A stretch of DNA of 64,000 nucleotides from VRUE01 sp963702575. Lineage in GTDB: Bacteria > Actinomycetota > Thermoleophilia > Solirubrobacterales > 70-9. The stretch lies in NCBI GenBank assembly GCA_963702575.1, contig CAVPCU010000002.1:434001-498000 (forward strand), read 5' to 3'. Numbering within the stretch: the stretch's first letter is position 1; each line of letters begins with the position of its first letter. The position numbers were made by a program, and so were the translations under genes. This document shows positions 15,005 through 22,140 of this stretch, in pieces. Under the pieces are notes generated by a model that made no database searches, was not told the origin of the DNA, and saw only the letters and a list, made by a program, of their open reading frames with translations.

Positions 15005-15420
15005 TCGCCCCCGTCGTCATCGACGCCAGTTTCGTGCTGGCGCTGGTCCTCGACGAACCGCATACCGAGCAGACCACGGACCTGCTCGATGGTTGGGTGG
15101 TCGAGGAATGCGAGTTGCACACTCCCCTGTTGGCGCAGTACGAGATCGCCAGCGTGCTGACGCGCAAGCGGGCCCACGGCGACATGTCGCGCGAGGACAC
15201 GGACCGGGCGCTCGGAATCGTCGATCGACTCGACCTGATCTTCCACATCGCGCCAGACAAGGCTCGCGCGATCGAGATCGCGCTCGCGCTGGAACGGCAC
15301 TCGGCGTATGACGCCGCCTACCTGGCGCTCTCGGAGGAGCTCGGGGCTGAGCTGTGGACGCTCGACGGGCGCCTCGCCCGCAACGCAGGCAGCCGTTATC
15401 GCGTCAGGTTGATCGACTGA
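15001..15420 (+). CDS. PIN-domain toxin with no normal start codon
   Basis: The conserved PIN N-terminus VVIDASFVLALVLDE begins at codon 15013, but the frame has no ATG, GTG or TTG between the stop at 14968 and residue VLALVL; GTG 15034 would remove the essential first Asp. The only plausible full-length start is ATA at 15001, overlapping the antitoxin stop as ATAG. Later acidic residues are present: LAQYEIASVLTRK (Glu), SAYDAAYLAL (Asp), LWTLDGRLA (Asp). The stop overlaps the convergent Fic gene by 17 bp. The weak start may limit toxin, or the gene may be silenced. Confidence 0.75.
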   Translation: MVAPVVIDASFVLALVLDEPHTEQTTDLLDGWVVEECELHTPLLAQYEIASVLTRKRAHGDMSREDTDRALGIVDRLDLIFHIAPDKARAIEIALALERHSAYDAAYLALSEELGAELWTLDGRLARNAGSRYRVRLID

Positions 15421-16510
15421 GCATTCGGTCGAGCGCCTTCGCGATCTCGCTGCGGAGGCGTTCGCTGGCCTCGTAGGCGGTGTTGCGTCCGCGGCCGCGC
15501 TGGCTCACCAGGCCGGCGTCGAGCAGGCGGCGGAAGTCGCCGCTGGCGGTTGGGGGCGAGATGTCTGCCTCCTCGCCGTACCTGGCGCGATCGGTGCCTC
15601 CCATCAGGCTCTGCTCGAGGGCGATCGTCAGGCGCTCGGGCCAGCCGCGCTCCTCGACAACCGCTTCGAGGCGCTCCCAGCGCTTGGCAGCCCGCTGCAT
15701 CTGCGTCAGCCGCTGCCGGGCTTGGACGATATGGGCCTCGACGCAGAAAGCGACCCAGGGTGTGGCGTCTCGCTCAGGTTGGTAGCTGCCAGCCTGTACC
15801 TCTCGCAGCGCGGCGTAGTAGTCCTGGGTGTGCGCGCCGAGGTACTCCTCGATCGAGAAGAACTCGGGCGAGGTCATGCCCCCGCGGGCGAGGACCAGGG
15901 ACTGGACGATGCGGGAGGCGCGGCCGTTGCCGTCGCGGAACGGGTGCACGGAGGTCACGTGCAGGTGGGCCATCGCCGCCCGCACGAAGACGTCGGTCCC
16001 CAGATCGCCTTCCTGTAGCCAGGCGATCGCCTCGTCCATCAGCCCTTCGACTTCGCCTCCTTCGGGGCCGCGGTAGTCGAGGGAGCCGTCTTTGCCGGTG
16101 ACGGCGATCGGGCCCGTTCGCCACCGGCCGGGGTCCTTGTCGGGCTGGAAGTAGCAGGCGTCGAAGTGGAGGTCGAGGATCACCCGGTCGAGCCAGCAGA
16201 AGGACGGGTCGGCGGCCATCGCGCCGACGTGGTCCATCGCCCTCGCGTAACAGGCGACCGCCTGGCGGTCTTCTCCGTCGCGGTCGGCTGGCTCTCTGCC
16301 GCTCACCAGCGCCAGCGCTTCTTCGGGGCTGACGCTGAAGCCCTCGATCGAGGTCGAGCTCCCGATCGAGCTCGCGCGCACTTCGCGGCGAAGCGAGCCC
16401 ATCCAGCGCGCTGGATGGTCGAATTCGTGCCCCAGGTCTCGTCGCAAACCGGCAAGCTCGTCGAGGCGCGCCTGCAGGGGGGCGTCGATGGCAGGGGTCG
16501 AGTAGATCAT
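15404..16510 (-). CDS. Fic-family AMP-transferase with built-in inhibitory helix
   Basis: 368 residues from ATG 16510. The Fic core HPFRDGNGR (189-197) has the catalytic His, the acidic Mg ligand and the phosphate-binding Arg. SSTSIEG (51-57) is the S-x-x-x-E-G inhibitory motif, placed N-terminally, so this is a class II Fic that blocks its own ATP site. A C-terminal winged helix (about 300-360, TASGDFRRLLDAGLVSQRGR) probably binds DNA. Such proteins AMPylate targets such as topoisomerases or GTPases; the target is unknown here. The ATG sits 7 bases after a TATATT box whose spacer holds a perfect palindrome, suggesting autoregulation. Confidence 0.88.
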   Translation of the reverse strand: MIYSTPAIDAPLQARLDELAGLRRDLGHEFDHPARWMGSLRREVRASSIGSSTSIEGFSVSPEEALALVSGREPADRDGEDRQAVACYARAMDHVGAMAADPSFCWLDRVILDLHFDACYFQPDKDPGRWRTGPIAVTGKDGSLDYRGPEGGEVEGLMDEAIAWLQEGDLGTDVFVRAAMAHLHVTSVHPFRDGNGRASRIVQSLVLARGGMTSPEFFSIEEYLGAHTQDYYAALREVQAGSYQPERDATPWVAFCVEAHIVQARQRLTQMQRAAKRWERLEAVVEERGWPERLTIALEQSLMGGTDRARYGEEADISPPTASGDFRRLLDAGLVSQRGRGRNTAYEASERLRSEIAKALDRMLSRST

Positions 16511-16517
16511 GGATAAC

Positions 16518-16540
16518 AATATAAACGATTAAACGTTTAA
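16518..16540 (-). promoter_or_regulatory. fic promoter with palindromic operator TTAAACGTTTAA
   Basis: Minus-strand TATATT (plus 16518-16523) is 7 bases from the ATG. TTAAACGTTTAA, a 12-bp perfect palindrome at 16529-16540, lies in the -10/-35 spacer within an AT-rich patch. AAACG occurs twice (16523-16527, 16531-16535). A repressor bound here, perhaps the Fic winged helix itself, would block RNA polymerase. Confidence 0.6.
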
Positions 16541-16563
16541 ACACCTATTCCCCCGACGATGCC

Positions 16564-16569
16564 TAGACT
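16564..16569 (+). promoter_or_regulatory. -10 box of the secreted-protein gene
   Basis: TAGACT, 7 bases before the GTG at 16577; favours that start over ATG 16559. Confidence 0.5.
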
Positions 16570-16576
16570 GTCGCAC

Positions 16577-17152
16577 GTGAGTGGGTTCATTCCATCGGCG
16601 GGTTCGCGAGTCGCTTCCGTGGCGGCGGCAGTTGTCTTCTCGGCAGGTGCTGCGGCATCTCCGGCGCTCGCTGGCGGCAGGATCTACTTGGACGGCAGCG
16701 GGCCGATCTATGCGCCGGCTCCAGCGCCGCAAGCGCCCCCTGCGCCCCCTGCGCCGCCGGTCTCGAATCGCTTCAGCTTCGGCAAGGCGCGGTTGAACAA
16801 GAAGAAAGGGACCGCGAGCCTGGCGGTCAGGGTGCCCGGGCCGGGCCTGCTGAAGTCGACGGTCGGCCGCGCCGCAAGCCATCGAGCCGGGGCGTCGACG
16901 GTCAACTTCGTCGGCGCCGCCGGCACTGTCGAGATCCCGATCGCCGCCAGCGGCAAGCTCGAGAAGAAGCTCGAGCGGAGCAGCAAGGTGAAGGTGATCG
17001 TCAGGGTCGCCTTTACGCCGAACGGCGGCGCCGTCGCGGTCCAGGACCGGGCGCTGACGCTGGTCAGGCGGCGCGCGCCACGGGCGCATCCGCGCCGCCC
17101 GCAACACCCGCCAAAAGCGCACCGGCCGGGGCACGGAAGCGGTCGGCGGTGA
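16577..17152 (+). CDS. Secreted protein with Pro/Ala linker and NKKKGTA beta-domain
   Basis: 191 residues: signal peptide (about 5-35, SRVASVAAAVVFSAGAAASP ending near ALAGG), a Pro/Ala-rich linker (PAPAPQAPPAPPAPPV) and a domain with FGKARLNKKKGTASLAVRVP, GAAGTVEIPI and KVKVIVRVAFTPNGG. This domain recurs many times in Solirubrobacterales exported proteins and looks like a small beta-sandwich; function unknown. The basic, Pro/His-rich tail after LTLVRRR is unusual and may be read-through past the normal end. Confidence 0.7.
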   Translation: MSGFIPSAGSRVASVAAAVVFSAGAAASPALAGGRIYLDGSGPIYAPAPAPQAPPAPPAPPVSNRFSFGKARLNKKKGTASLAVRVPGPGLLKSTVGRAASHRAGASTVNFVGAAGTVEIPIAASGKLEKKLERSSKVKVIVRVAFTPNGGAVAVQDRALTLVRRRAPRAHPRRPQHPPKAHRPGHGSGRR

Positions 17153-17162
17153 GGCGCCGACC

Positions 17163-18032
17163 GTGCTGACCGATCGGGTGGAGAGCTGGCGGCGGGAGGG
17201 GGCGATCGAGGAGGTTCTCGGCCGGCGCCTGTTCGTGCGCCGGCGTGAGGGCGACAGCGGGCCGCTGCTGCTCTACCTGCACGGCTTCCCCTCCTGCTCC
17301 TACGACTGGCGCGAGCTGCTGGCGCTGCGGCCGGGGCCGGCGTCGATCGCCTTCGACATGCTCGGCTTCGGCCTCTCGGAGAAGCCGCGCGACCACGTCT
17401 ACTCGCTCGCCTTTCAGGCCGATGCGGCGGAGGAGATCGTGCGCCGGGCGGGCTCGCGACCGGTGTTCCTCGTTGCGCACGACATGGGCACCTCGGTGGC
17501 GACCGAGCTGATGGCGCGCGACCTGCGCGGTGGGCTCGGGATGGAGCTGGCTGGCGCGCTGCTGTTCAACGGCAGCATGCTGCTGGAGTTGGCGAGCCCG
17601 ACGCTCGGCCAGCGCCTGCTGCGCAGCCGGCTCGGGCCGCTGTTCGCGCGCCTGACCAGCGAGCGCTCCTTTCGGGCGCAGCTCGGCCGCGTGTTCGCAG
17701 CCGAGCACCCGCTCACTCGCGAGGAGGCCGCAGACCAGTGGGCCCTGCTGGCGCACGACGGCGGCCAGCGGATCGCACACCGGCTCGTCCACTACATGGC
17801 CGAGCGCGAACGCCTCACCGAGCGCTGGCACGGCGCGATCCGCGACTGGGGCGGCCCGCTGACGTTGGCCTGGGGCCTGCGGGACCCGGTCGCCACGGTC
17901 GCCGTTCTCGACGGCCTGCGCAAGCTGCGGCCCGGTGTCGAGGTCTTCGAGCTGCCCGAGGCGGCGCACTACCCGCAGATCGAAGTCCCGGGGCAGATCG
18001 CCGCGGCGCTCGACGCGGCGCTGGCCCGTTAG
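17163..18032 (+). CDS. Alpha/beta hydrolase with Asp nucleophile (haloalkane dehalogenase/epoxide hydrolase type)
   Basis: 289 residues, GTG start. The oxyanion segment is LYLHGFPSCSYDW (HG-F-P). The nucleophile elbow is VAHDMGTS, so the nucleophile is Asp rather than Ser, as in haloalkane dehalogenases, epoxide hydrolases and MEST-like proteins. The acid is in WGLRDPVA and the base in EAAHYPQIE. A helical cap lies between about 125 and 225. The substrate is not predictable. Convergent with the FAH gene, stops overlapping by four bases. Confidence 0.82.
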   Translation: MLTDRVESWRREGAIEEVLGRRLFVRRREGDSGPLLLYLHGFPSCSYDWRELLALRPGPASIAFDMLGFGLSEKPRDHVYSLAFQADAAEEIVRRAGSRPVFLVAHDMGTSVATELMARDLRGGLGMELAGALLFNGSMLLELASPTLGQRLLRSRLGPLFARLTSERSFRAQLGRVFAAEHPLTREEAADQWALLAHDGGQRIAHRLVHYMAERERLTERWHGAIRDWGGPLTLAWGLRDPVATVAVLDGLRKLRPGVEVFELPEAAHYPQIEVPGQIAAALDAALAR

Positions 18033-18895
18033 CCGGCGAGGAAGCCGTCGGGCTCCTCGACGACCGTGTTGACCAGCTCGCCGATCCGCTCGATCTCCAC
18101 CCGCACCTCATCGCCGACGTGGAGCAGGTTGTCGCGCACCGGCTTGCGGCCGAGGCCGACGCCGGCGGGGGTACCGGTGGCGATCACGTCGCCGGGCTCG
18201 AGCGTGAAGGCTTCGGAGAGGTGGGCGACCTGCTGGAAGCAGTCGAAGACCATCTCGGCGGTGCTCGCGTCCTGGCGCAGCTCCTCGCCGACGTAGCAGC
18301 GGATGCGCAGGTCCTGCGGATCGCCGAGCTCCTCGCCCGTGACCAGCCACGGTCCGAGCGGGCCGTGGGTGTCGAAGGACTTGCCGATCGTCATCGTCTG
18401 CGCCCGGCCCTGCCAGTCGCGCACGCTGACGTCGTTGGCGCAGGTGTAGCCGGCGATGACCTCGTGGGCGCGCTCGGCGGGGACGTGGCGGCAGCGTTTG
18501 CCGATCACCAGCGCCAGCTCCGCCTCGTAGTCGAGGAAGGTCGAGACCCTCGGCATGTGGATCCCGGCGCCGGGCCCGACCACGCAGGTCACCTGCTTGT
18601 TGAAGAAGACCGGCACCTCGGGCGCCTCTATCCCCAGCTCGGCGATGTGGTCGGCGTAGTTGAGCGCGATCGCCAGGTACTTCCGCGGCGAGGCCGGCGC
18701 CAGCAGGCGCGTCTCGGCGAGCGGCAAGCGGGGCGCCCGCCCGGCGAGCCGCTCGAGCTCCGCCTGCCCGGCCTCGTCCAGCGCGAGCGCCGGCTCGGAG
18801 CCGACACCGGCTTCCGAGAGGTCGGCGACCTCGTCGCCCTCGACGACCCCGAGCGCCGGGGCGCCGCCAGCGGAGGCGAAACGGCAGAGCTTCAT
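18029..18895 (-). CDS. Fumarylacetoacetate hydrolase (FAH) family protein
   Basis: 288 residues. FLDYEAELALVIG supplies the E-x-E metal ligands, with CANDVSVRDWQ and GKSFDTHGPLGPWLV completing the FAH active site; LEPGDVIATGTPAGVG is the usual C-terminal signature. Members cleave C-C bonds in fumarylacetoacetate, acylpyruvates or oxaloacetate. With no tyrosine or catechol pathway around, a general acylpyruvase/oxaloacetate decarboxylase role is more likely than tyrosine breakdown (inference). Confidence 0.9.
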   Translation of the reverse strand: MKLCRFASAGGAPALGVVEGDEVADLSEAGVGSEPALALDEAGQAELERLAGRAPRLPLAETRLLAPASPRKYLAIALNYADHIAELGIEAPEVPVFFNKQVTCVVGPGAGIHMPRVSTFLDYEAELALVIGKRCRHVPAERAHEVIAGYTCANDVSVRDWQGRAQTMTIGKSFDTHGPLGPWLVTGEELGDPQDLRIRCYVGEELRQDASTAEMVFDCFQQVAHLSEAFTLEPGDVIATGTPAGVGLGRKPVRDNLLHVGDEVRVEIERIGELVNTVVEEPDGFLAG

Positions 18896-19005
18896 CGGGT
18901 CGGGACTCTGGCAGACGAGCGCCGACCGCCTACGGCGTCCTCAGCGTGATCACGGTCGGCTTCATGATTGACACACCGACATCGTCCCTTGCGAAGATAG
19001 ACGGC

Positions 19006-19347
19006 ATGGCTTCTGGCGCTCGTCAGCTTTCGCCGCGCGGCGGTCCGAATGGACATAGGACCGCCGAGTTGCGCAGCATTGCTCTGCATCGGCTCGTAGC
19101 CGATCGATTGGATGTGGGTCTGCTGGAGAGGGCTCGGGCACGGGTCGGTGAGTGGCTTGCGATTGACGGCCCTGTCGACCACCGGTGGGCGAGGCAATGG
19201 GAGAGCCTCTTGGATCTGCCGATAGTCGAGCTTAGGCAACTTCTGGTTGAAGACAGTGAGCAGATGCGAGACCTTCGTCAAAGCACGCCGTTCGCCGGAG
19301 TTGTGTCCGAAGAGGAGCGTCGAAAAATCCTCGAAGAAGTCCGCTGA
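19006..19347 (+). CDS. Probable antitoxin of the DUF6036 nucleotidyltransferase
   Basis: 113 residues starting MASGARQLSPRGGPNGHRTA. The middle (RSIALHRLVADRL) and VDHRWARQWESLLDLPIVEL are helical, and the C-terminus EEERRKILEEVR is charged. No domain recognised. It directly precedes the nucleotidyltransferase with 2 bases between stop and start, the usual order for such pairs. TTGACA lies at 18968-18973, but no well-spaced -10 box was found. Confidence 0.6.
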   Translation: MASGARQLSPRGGPNGHRTAELRSIALHRLVADRLDVGLLERARARVGEWLAIDGPVDHRWARQWESLLDLPIVELRQLLVEDSEQMRDLRQSTPFAGVVSEEERRKILEEVR

Positions 19348-19349
19348 GA

Positions 19350-19892
19350 GTGCGCCGTCAAGATTTGGAGCACATCATCCGCGCTGCAGCCGATGTCACC
19401 GGCGATCAGGAGATTGTGGTCATTGGCAGTCAGGCCATCCTTGGCCAGCATCCAGACGCGCCCCACCGGCTCCTCCTCTCTCCCGAGGCCGATGTCTATC
19501 CGCTCAACAGACGGGATCAGGTCGATGAGATAGACGGCGTCCTTGGCGAGGGGAGCATGTTCCATGACACGCACAGCTATTACGCGCATGGCGTGGGTGC
19601 CGAGACGGCGACCTTGCCGGCCGGCTGGCAGGACCGCCTCGTCCCGATTCGAAATGACAACACTCGCCAGGCAACCGGCCTCTGCCTGGAGACGCACGAC
19701 CTTGTCCTGTCGAAGCTGGCAGCAGGCCGGGAGAAGGACTACCGCTTCGTGAGCGACGCCCTTGGCCAGAAAATCGTGGAAGCGGAGACTCTGCGAGAGC
19801 GACTCGAGGCAATGCCTCTCCCGGCGGAGCGCCTCGGTCAGCTGAGGCGGGCACTCGAGGGGCAGATTCGACGGGCGGCTGAGGACAGCTAG
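19350..19892 (+). CDS. DUF6036-type nucleotidyltransferase (probable toxin)
   Basis: 180 residues, GTG start 2 bases after the upstream stop. DQEIVVIGSQAILGQH is the GS motif of a nucleotidyltransferase fold and LSPEADVYP carries the acidic pair; GLCLETHDLVLSKLAAGREK matches the helical part with the conserved K and R. DUF6036 proteins are predicted nucleotidyltransferases often found as toxin-like partners of small upstream genes. Target unknown. It ends 11 bp before the TATAAT box of the fluoride operon. Confidence 0.75.
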   Translation: MRRQDLEHIIRAAADVTGDQEIVVIGSQAILGQHPDAPHRLLLSPEADVYPLNRRDQVDEIDGVLGEGSMFHDTHSYYAHGVGAETATLPAGWQDRLVPIRNDNTRQATGLCLETHDLVLSKLAAGREKDYRFVSDALGQKIVEAETLRERLEAMPLPAERLGQLRRALEGQIRRAAEDS

Positions 19893-19902
19893 CGTCCAGC
19901 CG

Positions 19903-19908
19903 TATAAT
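19903..19908 (+). promoter_or_regulatory. -10 box TATAAT of the fluoride riboswitch/crcB operon
   Basis: A perfect TATAAT, 7 bases before the first base of the riboswitch P1 stem. The expected start of transcription coincides with the 5' end of the aptamer. Confidence 0.75.
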
Positions 19909-19915
19909 CCGCGCC

Positions 19916-19999
19916 GAGCGATGGGGCTCGCTCCTTCAGAACCGCGAATCGTTCGCTGACGGTCCCTGCAACGTCCACCGACGTCGATGGGAGACCGTC
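19916..19999 (+). promoter_or_regulatory. Fluoride riboswitch (crcB motif) with start-codon expression platform
   Basis: P1 is GAGCG (19916-19920) with CGCTC (19929-19933) around loop ATGGGGCT. AACC (19940-19943) is followed by P3 GCGAA/TTCGC (19944-19956) and TGACGGTCCCTGC, equivalent to the conserved TGATGACTCCTAC. GGGGCT in the P1 loop can pair with GGTCCC (19961-19966) as the pseudoknot. GACGGTC (19958-19964) is also complementary to GACCGTC (19993-19999) just after the crcB ATG, so without fluoride the start region would be masked. The aptamer ends near 19969. A 6-base insert (CTTCAG) before AACC is atypical. Confidence 0.88.
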
Positions 20000-20400
20000 C
20001 CTTGAAGCCGCCGCGATTCGAGCTACGCCGCCTGCTGGCGATCTACGTCGGCGGGACGATCGGCGCGTTGGCCCGGGTCGGGCTGGCGCAGGCGGCGCCG
20101 CACGGCGCCGGGAGCTGGCCCTGGGCGACCTTCGCCGTGAACATGGTCGGGGCGCTGCTGATCGGCTACTTCGTCGCCAGCCTGCGCGACCACCCCGAGG
20201 AGAGCGTCACGCACCCGTTCCTCACCACCGGCATCTGCGGCACGCTGACCACCTTCTCGACCATGCAGCTCGAGCTGTTCCAGATGGTCGACGGAGGCCA
20301 CCTCGGCCTCGCCGCGGCCTACGTCGCCGTCACCCTTGCCGCCGGCTACGCCTTCGTCCGGATCGGGATCGCCCTCGAGCACCGACCGGAGGCGGCGTGA
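19987..20400 (+). CDS. crcB: Fluoride channel CrcB/Fluc, first subunit
   Basis: 137 residues, four membrane helices. GGTIGALARVGLAQ, ATFAVNMVGALLIGYF (helix 2 with the pore Asn) and GICGTLTTFSTMQLEL (helix 3 with the TTFST break and pore Phe) are diagnostic. Fluc channels let F- leave the cell and work as antiparallel dimers. A second crcB overlaps the stop by four bases, so this is a two-gene pair likely forming a heterodimer. TTG at 20002 is an alternative start. Controlled by the riboswitch just upstream. Confidence 0.93.
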   Translation: MGDRPLKPPRFELRRLLAIYVGGTIGALARVGLAQAAPHGAGSWPWATFAVNMVGALLIGYFVASLRDHPEESVTHPFLTTGICGTLTTFSTMQLELFQMVDGGHLGLAAAYVAVTLAAGYAFVRIGIALEHRPEAA

Positions 20401-20762
20401 GCCCCGCGGCGTGGGTCGGCGTGGCGCTGCTGGGGGGAACCGCGGCCGCCGCGCGCTACCTGATCGACGCGGTCGTGACCGCCCGCAGCGACCACCCGTT
20501 CCCGCTCGGCATCCTCGCTGTGAACATCGGCGGCGCGCTGGCGCTGGGGCTGGTCGCCGGCGCGGCGCTGGAAGGCGAGGCGCTGGTCGTCGTCGCCGGT
20601 GGAGGGATCGGCTCCTTCACCACCTTCTCGACCTGGATCCTCGACTCCCACCGCCTCGCCGAGGCAGGGCACAGCCACCTCGTCTGGCTCAACCTCGGCC
20701 TCTCGCTGCTCGCCGGCTTCGTCGCCGTCGCGCTCGGCCACTGGCTTGGCGGAATGCTCTGA
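20397..20762 (+). CDS. crcB: Fluoride channel CrcB/Fluc, second subunit
   Basis: 121 residues, GTG start in a GTGA overlap with the first subunit. It has the same four-helix plan: GGTAAAARYLIDAVV, FPLGILAVNIGGALALGL and GGGIGSFTTFSTWILD. The N-terminal basic residue is in AAAARY. The sequence is clearly diverged from the first subunit, as in obligate heterodimeric pairs where orientation is fixed by charge. The gene ends 35 bp before the exonuclease gene, which has its own possible -10 box. Confidence 0.92.
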   Translation: MSPAAWVGVALLGGTAAAARYLIDAVVTARSDHPFPLGILAVNIGGALALGLVAGAALEGEALVVVAGGGIGSFTTFSTWILDSHRLAEAGHSHLVWLNLGLSLLAGFVAVALGHWLGGML

Positions 20763-20797
20763 CAGCCGTCCGCGAGCGTCTCTACCTTGATCGCAGG

Positions 20798-21823
20798 ATG
20801 ACGCAGCAGGCACTCGGCGACTCCTTCGAGCTGGACCTGGCGGAGCCCTCGGCCGCCGCCGCACGGGTGCCGCTGCGCGAGCTCGAGGACGGCCAGCGGG
20901 TCGCCGGCGTCTACGCGGTGCGCGAGCGCGAGCTGCGGCGCAAGCGCAACGGCGAGCCCTGGCTGCGGCTGAAGCTCTGCGACGCCAGCGGCAGCGTCGA
21001 GGCGGTTGCCTGGGACGAAGCCGAGGCGCGCTTCGCCGCCGCGGCTCCCGGCACGCCGGTCCACGTCGCCGGCGCCTTCGAGGTGAGCGATCGGTGGGGG
21101 CCGAAGATCAAGCTGACGGAGCTGCGCGAGGCCGCCGCGGGGGAGTACGCGTCGGAGGACCTCGCGGCGAGCTCGGAGGTCTCGCTCGAGCACCTCGAGA
21201 GCGGCCTGCGCCAGCTTCTCGCCACCGTGCAGGAGCCGCAGCTCCGCCTGCTTCTCGACCGCTTCTTCGGCGAGGACTCGATGATCTGGGCGCGCTTCCG
21301 CGACGCCCCGGCGGCCAAGGTCTACCACCAGGCATACCGCCACGGGCTGCTCGAGCACACGGTCTCGGTCGCGCAGGCGGTCAGCGCCGCCGCCAACTTC
21401 TTCCCCGGCATCGACCGCGAGGTCGCCGTCGCCGGCGCGCTCCTGCACGACATCGGCAAGACCGAGGCCTACAACGAGGACGCGTTGGCGATCGACCTGA
21501 CCGACGCGGGCCGCCTGCAGGGCGAGATCCCGCTTGGCTACTACACGGTCCGCCGCGAGATCGAGGAGATCGCAGGCTTCGACCCCGCGCTCGCCCAGGC
21601 GGTGCTGCACATCATCCTCAGCCACCACGGCTCGCTCGAGCACGGCTCGCCGGTGGTGCCGGCGACCCGCGAGGCGGTGCTCGTCCACATGATCGACAAC
21701 CTCGGCGGCCGCCTCGGCAGCTTCGACCGGCTCGAGCGCGAGCTGCCCGACGGCGAGTCCTGGTCGAGCTTCGACCGCGCCCTCTCCGGCTCGGCGTATT
21801 TCGGCGCCCGCGCCGCAGCCTGA
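20798..21823 (+). CDS. HD-domain 3'-5' exoribonuclease, YhaM-like
   Basis: 341 residues: an N-terminal OB-fold nucleic-acid-binding domain (about 25-125; GVYAVRERELRRKRNGEPWL) and an HD phosphohydrolase domain with HGLLEHTVSV and GALLHDIGKTEAY (H...HD), ILSHHGSLEHGSP and a final Asp in HMIDNLGG. This order matches YhaM, an Mn/Co-dependent 3'-5' exonuclease of RNA turnover and DNA repair. ATG 20798 lies 9 bases after TACCTT (20783-20788), and longer upstream frames lack similarity. It ends one base before the convergent small gene. Confidence 0.85.
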   Translation: MTQQALGDSFELDLAEPSAAAARVPLRELEDGQRVAGVYAVRERELRRKRNGEPWLRLKLCDASGSVEAVAWDEAEARFAAAAPGTPVHVAGAFEVSDRWGPKIKLTELREAAAGEYASEDLAASSEVSLEHLESGLRQLLATVQEPQLRLLLDRFFGEDSMIWARFRDAPAAKVYHQAYRHGLLEHTVSVAQAVSAAANFFPGIDREVAVAGALLHDIGKTEAYNEDALAIDLTDAGRLQGEIPLGYYTVRREIEEIAGFDPALAQAVLHIILSHHGSLEHGSPVVPATREAVLVHMIDNLGGRLGSFDRLERELPDGESWSSFDRALSGSAYFGARAAA

Positions 21824-21824
21824 A

Positions 21825-22043
21825 TCAGAAGCGCCTCGTGCAGCGCTCCAACCTGGCGACGTCCTGGTGGTTGTGCTTGAAGCAGTGGACCAGGTGACGC
21901 TCGCCCGAGTGGATGGTGCGGCCGGTGTTCTCTATCGCCGGCCTTACGACGAACAGATAGGCGCAGACGAGGATGCCGATGGCGACACCGAGGCGGATGA
22001 CGCGCGTGGTGAGGTTGCCGACGAGGTTGCGTAGGAAGCCCAT
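21825..22043 (-). CDS. Small single-pass membrane protein
   Basis: 72 residues: amphipathic basic start MGFLRNLVGNLTTRVIRL, one membrane helix (about 18-36, GVAIGILVCAYLFVVRPAI) and a polar tail with Cys and His (HLVHCFKHNHQDVARLERC). No family recognised. Similar short proteins with a 'hCfkh' tail occur in related genomes, to my memory. Convergent with the exonuclease gene, one base apart. Confidence 0.55.
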   Translation of the reverse strand: MGFLRNLVGNLTTRVIRLGVAIGILVCAYLFVVRPAIENTGRTIHSGERHLVHCFKHNHQDVARLERCTRRF

Positions 22044-22127
22044 CGCCGACCAACAGTATCCGCTTTAGAACCGCCAAAATGCGGCTTTCCGGCGCATGGC
22101 GCGGGGAGCCGGTGGGGCCGCCCTCAC

Positions 22128-22133
22128 TATCCT
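22128..22133 (+). promoter_or_regulatory. -10 box of the pafBC fusion gene
   Basis: TATCCT, 7 bases before the GTG at 22141; supports that start over ATG 22096. Confidence 0.5.
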
Positions 22134-22140
22134 GCGACTC

